From: CBFHND01 sp965657085
GTDB taxonomy: Bacteria; Pseudomonadota; Alphaproteobacteria; Rhodobacterales; Rhodobacteraceae
Assembly: GCA_965657085.1 (NCBI GenBank)
Contig: CBFHND010000008.1
Coordinates: forward strand, 62,001 to 126,000
Length of the DNA stretch: 64,000 bases
Reading direction: 5' to 3'
Every line of letters starts with the position of its first letter. Positions within the stretch are counted from its first letter, which is position 1. Both the position numbers and the translations under genes were made by a program. Below the pieces are notes generated by a model, which did no database searches, was not told the origin of the DNA, and worked only from the letters and a program-made list of their open reading frames with translations. Shown one piece after another: positions 41,789 to 50,058 of the stretch.

Positions 41789-42222
41789 GTGGCGGCCACG
41801 CGTTGCCGGGCCAGTGCGCTGTCACGGTCGGTGATGCCCAGAAGGTTGGCAACAAGCCGCAGAACGGTGTCTTCCTCGTGCGCGCGTTCCCCATCGGCCA
41901 GAACAACCTTCCACAGCGCCTCGATCACCTCCAGACGGTCCTCGTAGGCCACGGCATCCTTGATCGCCCGGGTGAAACGCACGGTGTCGGGCGCTTCGGA
42001 TTCCAGAACTTCGGCGTCACAGCGCAGGGCATCGGCCTCTGGCGGGGCAAGGCCATAACGATCGGCGGCAATGGTGCGGATAATCCCGGCCTCGTCGGCG
42101 TCATAGCTGCCGTCGGCGCGCGCCACGCGTACCAAAAGGGCCGTCAGCGCCAAACGAGCATCTTCGTCGGGCAGTTGTGCGGGGTCCGGCTGGGTCAGCC
42201 GTTTGAGAAATTCACCAAACAT
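41785..42222 (-). CDS. TerB-like protein (tellurite resistance family), copy 2
   Basis: This 145-residue helical TerB-like protein has ALLVRVARADGSYDADEAGI and ALWKVVLADGERAHEEDTVL, the two acidic EF-like halves of the family (COG4103 group). It is a paralogue of the next gene upstream. TerB domains bind metal at these acidic motifs and occur in stress and defence settings. No tellurite operon is present. Function is unknown. Confidence 0.85.
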   Translation of the reverse strand: MFGEFLKRLTQPDPAQLPDEDARLALTALLVRVARADGSYDADEAGIIRTIAADRYGLAPPEADALRCDAEVLESEAPDTVRFTRAIKDAVAYEDRLEVIEALWKVVLADGERAHEEDTVLRLVANLLGITDRDSALARQRVAAT

Positions 42223-42261
42223 GTCGGAGATATAAGCGCGTCACGGAAAAAGACCAATGGG

Positions 42262-42696
42262 TCAATCGCCGGTGGCCATGGATTGCACCGCAGCACTGTC
42301 TTCGGGTGTCAGGCCAAGCGCGCCTTCGATCTGGTGCAGCACCGATTCCTCGATCTCGCGGCGGCGGCCATCGGCCAGCAGAACCTTCCACATCGCCGCG
42401 GCCAGCGTGCGGCGCGCGTCATAGGGGATTTCCTGACGCAGGATGTCGGCAAACTCCGGTGTGCCGGGCGCGTCTCGTTCCAGGGCTTCGCATGTGGCAC
42501 GCAGTTTTGCGGCCTCCAGCGGTTTGAGGTCGAAGGTGGCGGCAAGGATCAGGTCGATTTCGCTCACCTCTTCGGCGTTGTAGGTGCGGTCAGCCATGGC
42601 CACGCGCACCAACAGCGCGCCGAGGGCCAGTTGTGCGTCGGGTTCGGGCAATTTGGGTTGATCGGGCGCACGGCGCGGGAAAAGTCTTTCAAACAT
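42262..42696 (-). CDS. TerB-like protein (tellurite resistance family), copy 1
   Basis: This 144-residue paralogue of the adjacent gene has GALLVRVAMADRTYNAEEVS and AMWKVLLADGRRREIEESVL. The ATG at 42696 (MFERLFPRR) is preferred over 42753, since the extension overlaps the next coding region. The pair is separated by 39 nt and most likely arose by duplication. Confidence 0.82.
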   Translation of the reverse strand: MFERLFPRRAPDQPKLPEPDAQLALGALLVRVAMADRTYNAEEVSEIDLILAATFDLKPLEAAKLRATCEALERDAPGTPEFADILRQEIPYDARRTLAAAMWKVLLADGRRREIEESVLHQIEGALGLTPEDSAAVQSMATGD

Positions 42697-42706
42697 GGCG
42701 CGGAGC

Positions 42707-43357
42707 CTACCCCAATTCGGGCGGTGGACCAAAGCGCAAATTGTCGATTGCAAGGCCTTGCACGTCCGAATTGGTCAAAACAAAGCCCGCGATATCAGGG
42801 GTTCCGTCATTGCGGCGAAAGCCCACGGCGAATTCGCCGACAGGCGCCACCGGTATGGCCCCCAGCACCGTACCGTCGCGCCGCAGGAACATTACCTGTG
42901 CCGCGCCGCCTTCGCCGCCGCGAATGTCGAAGGCAAGCGCGGGCTGGTCACGGTCAAAAAGCACCGAAATCGCCCCTTCGCCCTGGCCCTCACGGGATGG
43001 GAAGGCGGCAGGGCCAAAGCCGTTGAGGACGGTGCGGGCCGATCCGCCCATGCGCACCAGCGACATGGTTTGCCCCGGTTCTCCGGCCATCAGGGTCAGC
43101 GGCGGCAGGGCCGGGCCGCTGATCGTATCGTACCCTTGATCGAACGACAGGTTTTGCCCCGCAAAGCGTTCTCCAAAGACCGCACCCGGCAGTTCGAGGA
43201 CGCCATCCACCAGAATACCCGGACCCCAGCCTGCGGGCTGGTCATCGAATGTTATGACTTGGGTCAAAGCAAGGGCATCGGGCGACACCTGACACACCAA
43301 CGCCTCGCAGGCGGCAGCAGTCTGAACGGAAAGGATCAGGGCAATAATACTGCGCAT
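42707..43357 (-). CDS. secreted hypothetical protein
   Basis: This 216-residue protein has a short signal peptide (MRSIIALILSVQTAAA). The mature protein is beta-rich, with two Cys close to the N-terminus (CEALVC), and patterns such as ALAFDIRGGEGGAAQVMFLR and GFVLTNSDVQGLAIDNLRF resembling jelly-roll/carbohydrate-binding folds. Reading from the ATG at 43357 gives a good signal, whereas the longer open frame lies in the neighbouring gene. I do not assign a function. Confidence 0.7.
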   Translation of the reverse strand: MRSIIALILSVQTAAACEALVCQVSPDALALTQVITFDDQPAGWGPGILVDGVLELPGAVFGERFAGQNLSFDQGYDTISGPALPPLTLMAGEPGQTMSLVRMGGSARTVLNGFGPAAFPSREGQGEGAISVLFDRDQPALAFDIRGGEGGAAQVMFLRRDGTVLGAIPVAPVGEFAVGFRRNDGTPDIAGFVLTNSDVQGLAIDNLRFGPPPELG

Positions 43358-43370
43358 AGGCGTCAGTATA

Positions 43371-43667
43371 TCACGGATCGTAGCCTTCGACGATAACAAG
43401 ATTGCCCTTGGCCACACCATCCCGCAGCGCCTTGGCGGCTTGATAGCCTTGGGATTCGTAGCAGGCGATGGCATCGGCATAGCTGGGAAACTCGATGACC
43501 ACGGTGCGCGGGCTCCATGTGCCTTCGGGGTTCTGCTGTTCGCCGCCGCGCACCACGAACCGCGCACCGTACTGGGCCAAGGGTGCTGCGTTGGCCGCTT
43601 GGTAGAGCTTGTAGGCCTCGGGGTCGCTGACCACGTTGTGCGCGATCCAATATCCTTTTGCCGGCAT
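43371..43667 (-). CDS. DUF1330 family protein
   Basis: This 98-residue protein has a ferredoxin-like (dimeric alpha-beta barrel) fold: KGYWIAHNVVSDPEAYKLYQ at the N-terminus, FVVRGGEQQNPEGTWSPRTV, EFPSYADAIACYESQGYQAA and KGNLVIVEGY. ATG 43667 has AGGAG 7 nt upstream. The function of DUF1330 is unknown. It precedes the secreted protein and follows rlmJ closely. Confidence 0.88.
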   Translation of the reverse strand: MPAKGYWIAHNVVSDPEAYKLYQAANAAPLAQYGARFVVRGGEQQNPEGTWSPRTVVIEFPSYADAIACYESQGYQAAKALRDGVAKGNLVIVEGYDP

Positions 43668-43669
43668 GG

Positions 43670-44455
43670 CTATCTCCTTTTCAGTCTGTCGAAACACTGT
43701 CTCAGACGCGCGGCTTCGTCCGCAAGGCCAAAGGGCGGGTTGATCACGAAAAGCCCCGAACCGATCATGCCGTGGCCGGGACGCGCAGGGGGAAAGGACA
43801 CCTCAAGGCGGGCCGCCTGCGGGTGATTGTGCACAAGCGTGTCCAGCATTGCCCGGTGCGCGCCCGAGGTCAGAATGGGGTACCACAGCGCGATGATGCC
43901 CACGTTCCAGGCGCGCGCGTATTTGGCGATGTGGCGGGGGATGGCGTCGTAGTCGTCCTTCACTTCGAAGCTGGGATCGATCAGCATGAGCCCCCGGCGC
44001 GGCGTGGGCGGCAACAGGCTGTGGGCCATGGCAAACCCATCGGCATGGTGGCAGGTCACCGGATAGGGCGACATGGCATATTCAAGGGCGGCGTGTTCGC
44101 CGGGGTGCAGTTCGGCCAGATGGATCTTGTCCGTGGGGCGCAACAGGCGCGCTGCGATCATCGGCGATCCGGGGTATGCGCCCGGGCCATCCTCGGCGCG
44201 CTGGGCGGCCAGCACGCGGGCATAGGGATGAGCGTCATCGAACCACCGTTCGGCAACGGCGATACCGGCGGCGGCCTCGCCGGTCTTGATCGCTGCCTCG
44301 GCCGTCAGATCATAAGCCGCGCGGCCCGCGTGCGTTTCGAGATAGCACAGCGGCTTGTCCTTGCGCGTGAGATAATCCAGCATCCAAGCCAGCAGCCCGT
44401 GCTTGTGTACATCGGCCAGGTTTCCGGCGTGATAGATATGTTGGTAGCTGAGCAT
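43670..44455 (-). CDS. rlmJ: 23S rRNA (adenine-2030-N6)-methyltransferase
   Basis: This 261-residue RlmJ modifies A2030 of 23S rRNA using SAM. It opens with SYQHIYHAGNLADVHKHGLL, has the SAM-side YLETHAGRAAYDL and the catalytic DPSFE motif (LMLIDPSFEVKDDY), the RlmJ variant of DPPxE. Length is normal. The gene ends 2 nt before the DUF1330 start and may share its transcript. Confidence 0.94.
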   Translation of the reverse strand: MLSYQHIYHAGNLADVHKHGLLAWMLDYLTRKDKPLCYLETHAGRAAYDLTAEAAIKTGEAAAGIAVAERWFDDAHPYARVLAAQRAEDGPGAYPGSPMIAARLLRPTDKIHLAELHPGEHAALEYAMSPYPVTCHHADGFAMAHSLLPPTPRRGLMLIDPSFEVKDDYDAIPRHIAKYARAWNVGIIALWYPILTSGAHRAMLDTLVHNHPQAARLEVSFPPARPGHGMIGSGLFVINPPFGLADEAARLRQCFDRLKRR

Positions 44456-44506
44456 GAGGGCATATGCACAGGGCAGTGGCCCTTGTGCAAGCCGCGCCTC
44501 TTGTTC

Positions 44507-45331
44507 CTAGGCCTCGTCCCGCAAGTACCGCAAGAACCGCCCCTTGACCAACCATGAGATGCCAAAGGCCAGAAGGGCTATGGCCTCGAACCAGAAGGTC
44601 CAGTTGCCCCGGTCCCACCACGACATGTCGATCGAGGTAAAGGCCATCAGAAGCGCCGACAACGCCATCGCCGCCATGCACACGATAATGATGATCCCCG
44701 CCGCGTAGTATAGCGAATTGCGGATCACTTTGATCTGGGTGAGCGTGCCATTAGTACGGCGTTGATGGCTTTCGGCTGCGGTGAAAACAAACAACGAGAA
44801 CCACGCAAGAAACCCGAACAGAAAGGCCGCGCTGGCGTAGTGCAATGTGCTGGTCCAGGGGAAAAGCCGGAAATAGTCAGCCTCGCCGCCGGGGCGCAGC
44901 GTCGGGTCCGTGGCACCGGGCGGCAGTTCGAACATTGTAAAGGGCCGTGCGGAAAACAAAGTGGCATCACAGCCCCATCCCGCCGTCGGAAAAAGCGCAA
45001 TGCCGAAGGCTGCCAGACCCGCGTATGTCGACAGCCGCATTTCAGACCCTTCCGCGTCTTCGCCCTTGTAGACGATCAGGTAGGCACCAATGAACACCAG
45101 CGCCCCGGTAAAGAGCGTCCCCCAGAAGGGCGCGTAGTAAAAATGGCTGATGGAAAAGCGAAAACAGGTTTCAAGAAACGGATTGTGCGAAGCCAGCCAT
45201 AAAACGATGGGAAGCCCTGTGGCCACCAGCCCTACCACAAGGGCAAGCGCGCGTTGGTTGATGCTGGCGTAGGCGTCGCTTTCGGCGCTGGCGGGTTGAT
45301 AGCGGTCGGGTCCGGTTTGAAAAAGGGACAT
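44507..45331 (-). CDS. six-TM membrane protein of unknown function
   Basis: This 274-residue protein has six hydrophobic segments, for example ALALVVGLVATGLPIVLWLA, WGTLFTGALVFIGAYLIVY, LHYASAAFLFGFLAWFSLFV, AAGIIIIVCMAAMALSALLM and FWFEAIALLAFGISWLVKG. ATG 45331 follows AGGA; a TTG at 45346 is possible. I recognise no family. It stands alone between rlmJ and pyrG. Confidence 0.78.
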   Translation of the reverse strand: MSLFQTGPDRYQPASAESDAYASINQRALALVVGLVATGLPIVLWLASHNPFLETCFRFSISHFYYAPFWGTLFTGALVFIGAYLIVYKGEDAEGSEMRLSTYAGLAAFGIALFPTAGWGCDATLFSARPFTMFELPPGATDPTLRPGGEADYFRLFPWTSTLHYASAAFLFGFLAWFSLFVFTAAESHQRRTNGTLTQIKVIRNSLYYAAGIIIIVCMAAMALSALLMAFTSIDMSWWDRGNWTFWFEAIALLAFGISWLVKGRFLRYLRDEA

Positions 45332-45477
45332 GGGATGTTCCTGCAAAGACTTGGTTCAATGCAGAAAGCATACCCGTTTTGCGTGAAAATTGACAGCAAA
45401 CATGTCGCATTCCGAACGCGGCCCGTTCCGGGCCACGCGATCCGTGGCGGTTTTTGGCAAAACCGCGCCCCTGCAAC

Positions 45478-47121
45478 CTAGACCAACCGCGAGATTTCCT
45501 TGGCGGCGCGGACGAAGTCCTTGAACAGCGGATGCGGATCGAAAGGTTTGGACTTCAGTTCGGGATGGAACTGCACCCCGATGAACCACGGATGATCGGG
45601 CCATTCCACGATTTCGGGCAGGCGGCCATCGGGTGACATGCCGGAAAACTTCAGCCCCGCCTTCTCCAATTTGTCGCGGTACTTGATATCGACCTCGTAG
45701 CGGTGGCGATGGCGTTCGTCGATGGCCAGCGCGCCATAGGCGTCAGCCACCCGCGATCCTTCGGAGAGGACCGCATCATAAGCGCCAAGGCGCATGGTAC
45801 CGCCCTTGTCGTCCCCTAATTTGCGCGTGACTTTGTGGTTGCCCTGCACCCATTCCTTGAGGTGGTAAACCACCGGTTCAAAACGCTTTTTCCCGGCCTC
45901 ATGGTCAAATTCCTCGGATCCGGCCGTGGTCAGGCCCGCGACGTTGCGCGCGGCCTCGATCACTGCCATCTGCATGCCCAGACAAATGCCCAGATAAGGC
46001 ACTTTTCGGGTGCGCGCGAACTCTGCGGCCTTGATCTTGCCCTCGGTGCCACGTTCCCCGAACCCGCCGGGGACGAGGATCGCGTGGAACCCTTCGAGAT
46101 GTGGCGCGGGGTCTTCGCGGTCGAAAAGTTCGGCATCGACCCATTCCACCTTGACCTTGACCCGGTTGGCCATGCCGCCGTGCGTCAGCGCCTCGGCAAT
46201 GGATTTATAGGCATCCTCTAGCTGGGTGTACTTGCCAACGATGGCCACTTTGACCTCGCCTTCGGGGTTGTGCACACGGTCCGACACATCCTGCCAGACC
46301 GACAGATCCGGACGCGGCGCGGGCGAGATCTGAAACGCATCCAGAACCGCCTGATCCAGCCCCTGTTCGTGATAGGCCAGCGGCGCATCATAGATCGACT
46401 TGAGGTCATAGGCGGCCACGACAGCCTCCTTGCGCACGTTGCAGAACAGCGCAATCTTTTCGCGCTCTTTCTCGGGAATGTGCTGTTCGGACCGGCATAC
46501 GAGGATGTCGGGTGCGATCCCGATGGATTGCAATTCCTTGACCGAGTGTTGGGTCGGCTTGGTTTTCAGCTCGCCACTGGCGGCCAGATAAGGCAGCAGT
46601 GTCAGATGCATGAAGATGCACTGGCCGCGCGGCTTGTCATGGCTGAACTGGCGGATCGCCTCGAAGAAGGGCAAACCTTCGATGTCGCCCACTGTGCCGC
46701 CGATCTCGCACAGCATGAAATCGACCTCGTCGCCGCCGATGTCGATGAAATCCTTGATCTCGTTGGTGACATGGGGGACCACCTGAATGGTCTTGCCGAG
46801 GTAATCGCCGCGCCGTTCCTTTTCCAGAACGGTGGAATAGATGCGCCCTGACGATACGGAATCCGTCTGCCGCGCAGGCACCCCGGTGAAACGTTCGTAG
46901 TGGCCCAGATCAAGGTCGGTTTCCGCGCCATCGTCGGTCACGAACACCTCGCCATGTTCAAAGGGCGACATCGTGCCGGGATCGACGTTCAGATAAGGAT
47001 CAAGCTTGCGCAGACGCACCGAAAAGCCGCGAGCCTGCAGCAAAGCCCCAAGCGCTGCCGAAGCCAGCCCCTTGCCCAAGGAGGAGACAACACCGCCTGT
47101 GATGAAGATATAGCGCGCCAT
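45478..47121 (-). CDS. pyrG: CTP synthase
   Basis: This 547-residue enzyme forms CTP from UTP, ATP and glutamine. The N-terminal synthetase domain starts MARYIFITGGVVSSLGKGLA with an ATP P-loop. The C-terminal glutaminase has YLGICLGMQ with the catalytic Cys and FHPELKS with His/Glu. The ATG at 47121 is chosen, since the family always begins at this motif. It lies 205 nt downstream of secG. Confidence 0.97.
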   Translation of the reverse strand: MARYIFITGGVVSSLGKGLASAALGALLQARGFSVRLRKLDPYLNVDPGTMSPFEHGEVFVTDDGAETDLDLGHYERFTGVPARQTDSVSSGRIYSTVLEKERRGDYLGKTIQVVPHVTNEIKDFIDIGGDEVDFMLCEIGGTVGDIEGLPFFEAIRQFSHDKPRGQCIFMHLTLLPYLAASGELKTKPTQHSVKELQSIGIAPDILVCRSEQHIPEKEREKIALFCNVRKEAVVAAYDLKSIYDAPLAYHEQGLDQAVLDAFQISPAPRPDLSVWQDVSDRVHNPEGEVKVAIVGKYTQLEDAYKSIAEALTHGGMANRVKVKVEWVDAELFDREDPAPHLEGFHAILVPGGFGERGTEGKIKAAEFARTRKVPYLGICLGMQMAVIEAARNVAGLTTAGSEEFDHEAGKKRFEPVVYHLKEWVQGNHKVTRKLGDDKGGTMRLGAYDAVLSEGSRVADAYGALAIDERHRHRYEVDIKYRDKLEKAGLKFSGMSPDGRLPEIVEWPDHPWFIGVQFHPELKSKPFDPHPLFKDFVRAAKEISRLV

Positions 47122-47326
47122 GTATTCGTATGCTCCCCGTGTTCGCCGGCCGTTGGTGGCCTGTGTGGCGGTCTTGATTGGCAGATTTCCGTTTTGAAAA
47201 GCCGCCAGAATCGGCTGTGAGTTGCACAGCACCACGGGGCCTCAGTTTAACAGGTGTTCGTGGATCAAGGCAAGGCATGTCGCAACATGCTGTTGCGATT
47301 CAGTGCCTGACCTCAAGGTTTAGCGG

Positions 47327-47689
47327 TTAGTCGGCGCTGGGCACCAGTGGCGCATCATCGCCTTCGGCCGGTGGCAGCAAATCACCCGATGGTGGGACCA
47401 ACGGGTCAGTTTCGGCCTCTGAAGGCGGTGTGACACCCAGCCGGTCGATCACGGAGGACCCGGATGCGTTTTGTGCAGCCAGAATGGTCAGGATGATCGA
47501 CGTGCAGATAAAGGCAATGGCCAGAACCCATGTCACCTTGGACAGGGCCGTGGCCGCCGCACGGCCTGCCGTGGCGCCGCCACCGCCGCCGCCCATGCCA
47601 AGACCACCTCCTTCGGACCGTTGCATCAACACAACGGCGATCAGGCCAAGGGCCAGGATAAGGTGGATGATAAGGACGACGTTTTCCAT
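47327..47689 (-). CDS. secG: preprotein translocase subunit SecG
   Basis: This 120-residue SecG has two membrane segments, VVLIIHLILALGLIAVVLMQ (about 4-23) and LAIAFICTSIILTILAA, flanking the conserved RSEGGGLGMGGGGGG loop. SecG assists SecYE translocation. The C-terminal 45 residues are a Pro/Asp-rich acidic tail, longer than in E. coli but usual in this group. Confidence 0.94.
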   Translation of the reverse strand: MENVVLIIHLILALGLIAVVLMQRSEGGGLGMGGGGGGATAGRAAATALSKVTWVLAIAFICTSIILTILAAQNASGSSVIDRLGVTPPSEAETDPLVPPSGDLLPPAEGDDAPLVPSAD

Positions 47690-47812
47690 GAGGACCTGCG
47701 CGGTGATCAGTGTTGCGGTTATCTATGCAAGTTTCACCACAGGGGCAAGGGCAGCTTTGCGCCAAATGCGGGCCACTGGACAAATCGCCCATGGCCGCGT
47801 CATTGTGGCCTC

Positions 47813-48424
47813 ATGCCACATGATCATCACGACCACCCGCACGCCCTTTTGCCCCCTGATCCCGCCCTGCGGGTCAAGGCGTTGGAAACCATTCTGACGG
47901 ACAAGGGGCTGGTGGATCCCGCGGCCCTGGACGCGATCATTGATGCGTATGAAAACCGCATCGGCCCGCGCAACGGCGCCCATGTGGTGGCCCGCGCCTG
48001 GAGCGATCCGGAATTTCGCTCCGCCCTGCTTGAAGATGCGACCGCCGTGGTGTCGGAGTTGGGGTATTATGGTCGGCAAGGCGAACACATGGTGGCGGTC
48101 GAAAACACCGATGATGTGCACAACATGGTCGTGTGCACCCTGTGCAGTTGCTATCCCTGGCCACTCTTGGGCATTCCGCCGGGCTGGTACAAATCCGATG
48201 CCTACCGCGCCCGTGCAGTGCGTGAGCCCCGCGCTGTGCTGGCCGATTTCGGCGTCAGCCTGCCCAAGGACACGGCCGTGCGCGTCTGGGACTCAACGGC
48301 CGAGGTGCGATACCTTGTGATCCCGCAACGCCCCGAGGGCACCGAAGGCATGGACGAGGCGGCGTTGATGGAGCTGGTGACGCGCGATTCCATGATCGGC
48401 ACCGGGCTGGCGCGCCAACCATGA
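47813..48424 (+). CDS. nthA: nitrile hydratase subunit alpha, cobalt type
   Basis: This 203-residue subunit of nitrile hydratase, which hydrates nitriles to amides, has metal-binding CTLCSC at residues 108-113 (C108, C111, C113); Thr at position 109 favours cobalt over iron. The flanking VCTLCSCYPWPLLGIPPGWY is conserved, and the C-terminal half (YRARAVREPRAVLADFGVSL) carries the usual Arg residues. A His-rich start (PHDHHDHPH) is atypical. It overlaps nthB by 4 nt. Confidence 0.94.
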   Translation: MPHDHHDHPHALLPPDPALRVKALETILTDKGLVDPAALDAIIDAYENRIGPRNGAHVVARAWSDPEFRSALLEDATAVVSELGYYGRQGEHMVAVENTDDVHNMVVCTLCSCYPWPLLGIPPGWYKSDAYRARAVREPRAVLADFGVSLPKDTAVRVWDSTAEVRYLVIPQRPEGTEGMDEAALMELVTRDSMIGTGLARQP

Positions 48425-49098
48425 GCCGGGTGCACGATATGGGCGGACGGTTCGGCGATGGCCCGGTGATGCCGGAACCCGAAGGCGCGGTCTTTGAGAA
48501 AGACTGGCACAAGCGCGCGCTGGCGGTGACGCTGGCGGCAGGGTCCTTGGGCCAATGGAACATCGACATCAGCCGTCACGCCCGTGAACGGTTGGCGCCC
48601 AAGGACTACGCGCGTTTTTCCTACTACGAAAAATGGATGGCGGCCCTGGCCGATCTGTTGGTGGAGACAGACATTGTCACCACCGAGGAATTGCAGGCGG
48701 GGCAGGGTGCCGGGGCAAGCGATCTGGCCACCGCCAGGCTGGCGGCGGACCGGGTGGATGCGGTTCTGGCTGCGGGTGGCCCTGCAGATCGTCCGCCAGT
48801 GATAGAGGCCGCTTTCGCCCCCGGTGACCGGGTACGCACCCGCCGCATTGCCGCCAATGCCTTTGTCGATGGTGGCCACACCCGTTTGCCGTCCTATGCC
48901 AGTGGCGCGCTGGGCCGGATCGTGCGGCTGCACGGGCATCACGTGTTGCCTGATCGTGCTGCACACCGCCTGGGCGACGCGCCCGAACCGCTTTATGCCG
49001 TGGCCTTCGCCGCCTCCGAACTTTGGGCGCGGCCTGAACATCCGCGCGACGAGGTGGTGCTGGATCTGTGGCAAAGCTATCTGGAGGCGGTGGAATGA
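48421..49098 (+). CDS. nthB: nitrile hydratase subunit beta
   Basis: This 225-residue beta subunit begins MSRVHDMGGRFGDGPVMPEP and ends with the family block GHTRLPSYASGALGRIVRLH, GHHVLPDRAAHRLGD and LYAVAFAASELWA. It pairs with NthA to form the active site. It overlaps NthA and the activator gene by 4 nt each, making one operon. Confidence 0.94.
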   Translation: MSRVHDMGGRFGDGPVMPEPEGAVFEKDWHKRALAVTLAAGSLGQWNIDISRHARERLAPKDYARFSYYEKWMAALADLLVETDIVTTEELQAGQGAGASDLATARLAADRVDAVLAAGGPADRPPVIEAAFAPGDRVRTRRIAANAFVDGGHTRLPSYASGALGRIVRLHGHHVLPDRAAHRLGDAPEPLYAVAFAASELWARPEHPRDEVVLDLWQSYLEAVE

Positions 49099-49409
49099 GC
49101 GCGCCCGAGCCTGTATTTGAAGCCCCGTGGCACGCGCAGCTTTTTGCGCTGACCGTACACCTGAACGAGGCGGGGCGTTTTGACTGGCCCGACTGGGCGG
49201 CGCGGTTCAGCGCCACGCTGGCGCGGCATGGGCTGGGGCGCGCACTCAATGGCGGTGATGACTATTTCACCGCCTGGTTGGAAACGCTTGAGGCCTTGCT
49301 TGCGGAAAAGGGATGGGCCGAGGCGCAGGCGGTGTCGCAGATGCGCGATGCCTGGGAGGCGGCCTATCTGCGCACGCCGCACGGCGATCCGGTACACTTG
49401 GACGACTGA
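49095..49409 (+). CDS. nitrile hydratase activator/accessory protein
   Basis: This 104-residue protein of the nitrile hydratase accessory (P14K/NHase activator) group has FEAPWHAQLFALTVHLNEAG, DWPDWAARFSATLARHGLG and YFTAWLETLEALLAEKG. In cobalt enzymes this protein assists metal insertion into the alpha subunit. The position directly after nthB, with a 4-nt overlap, supports this. Confidence 0.88.
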   Translation: MSAPEPVFEAPWHAQLFALTVHLNEAGRFDWPDWAARFSATLARHGLGRALNGGDDYFTAWLETLEALLAEKGWAEAQAVSQMRDAWEAAYLRTPHGDPVHLDD

Positions 49410-49454
49410 CGGCGCTCTTGCTGTGCAAGACGCCCCGCCCGCCGTCCCGCAATC

Positions 49455-49850
49455 CTATTCGTCCACGTCGTCGATATCGGCTTGTCCGGTCAGGCGGCGG
49501 CGCATCAATGACCAACTGAGCCCGATGCCCAGAACCGCGCTGAGCGCCAGCAGCCCCAACCATGTGTTCAGCCCCGGATCGTCGAGGGTCAACACCCCAA
49601 TGTCATACAGCACCCAAAGGATCGCCCCGACCAGCGCCAGCACCAGCGCCATGCCCACCGCCCCGATGGAGCGCAGCGTTGCGCGCAGGTAGATGATGTA
49701 GCCAACCAGCAGCAAGAGCCCCGCCAGTACCGCGATCGACAGATTTTCGGACCCGAAATCCAGCACCCAGCGGACGTAGTTGTATTCGGTCGGGTTGTAG
49801 GTCAGGGCCAGCAGCACAAAGGCCACCAGCCAGCGCAGGATAAAGCCCAT
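49455..49850 (-). CDS. DUF6524-like four-TM membrane protein
   Basis: This 131-residue protein has four membrane segments: LRWLVAFVLLALTYN, IAVLAGLLLLVGYIIYLR, VGMALVLALVGAILWVLYDI and TWLGLLALSAVLGIGLSW, ending in an acidic tail (IDDVDE). ATG 49850 follows AAAGGAG. It matches the small DUF6524-type family common in Rhodobacteraceae, of unknown role. It converges with the nitrile hydratase operon. Confidence 0.75.
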   Translation of the reverse strand: MGFILRWLVAFVLLALTYNPTEYNYVRWVLDFGSENLSIAVLAGLLLLVGYIIYLRATLRSIGAVGMALVLALVGAILWVLYDIGVLTLDDPGLNTWLGLLALSAVLGIGLSWSLMRRRLTGQADIDDVDE

Positions 49851-50058
49851 CGGTCGGCTCCTTTGGCGTTGGGTCGCGCCTTGGGTGCCGAAAATGCCGA
49901 GCCAAGTAAAGGTCGCCATCGCCGTGCCATGAGATTTCGTGCCTCCGGCGGAAGTATTTTTGACCCAAAGAAGCGACCTGCGACCCTTTTGCGGTTCCCC
50001 TGCTGGGCCGCTGGCCCTATACGGACGCGGGTTCAAAGCGAATGAAAGAGGGCGGAGC

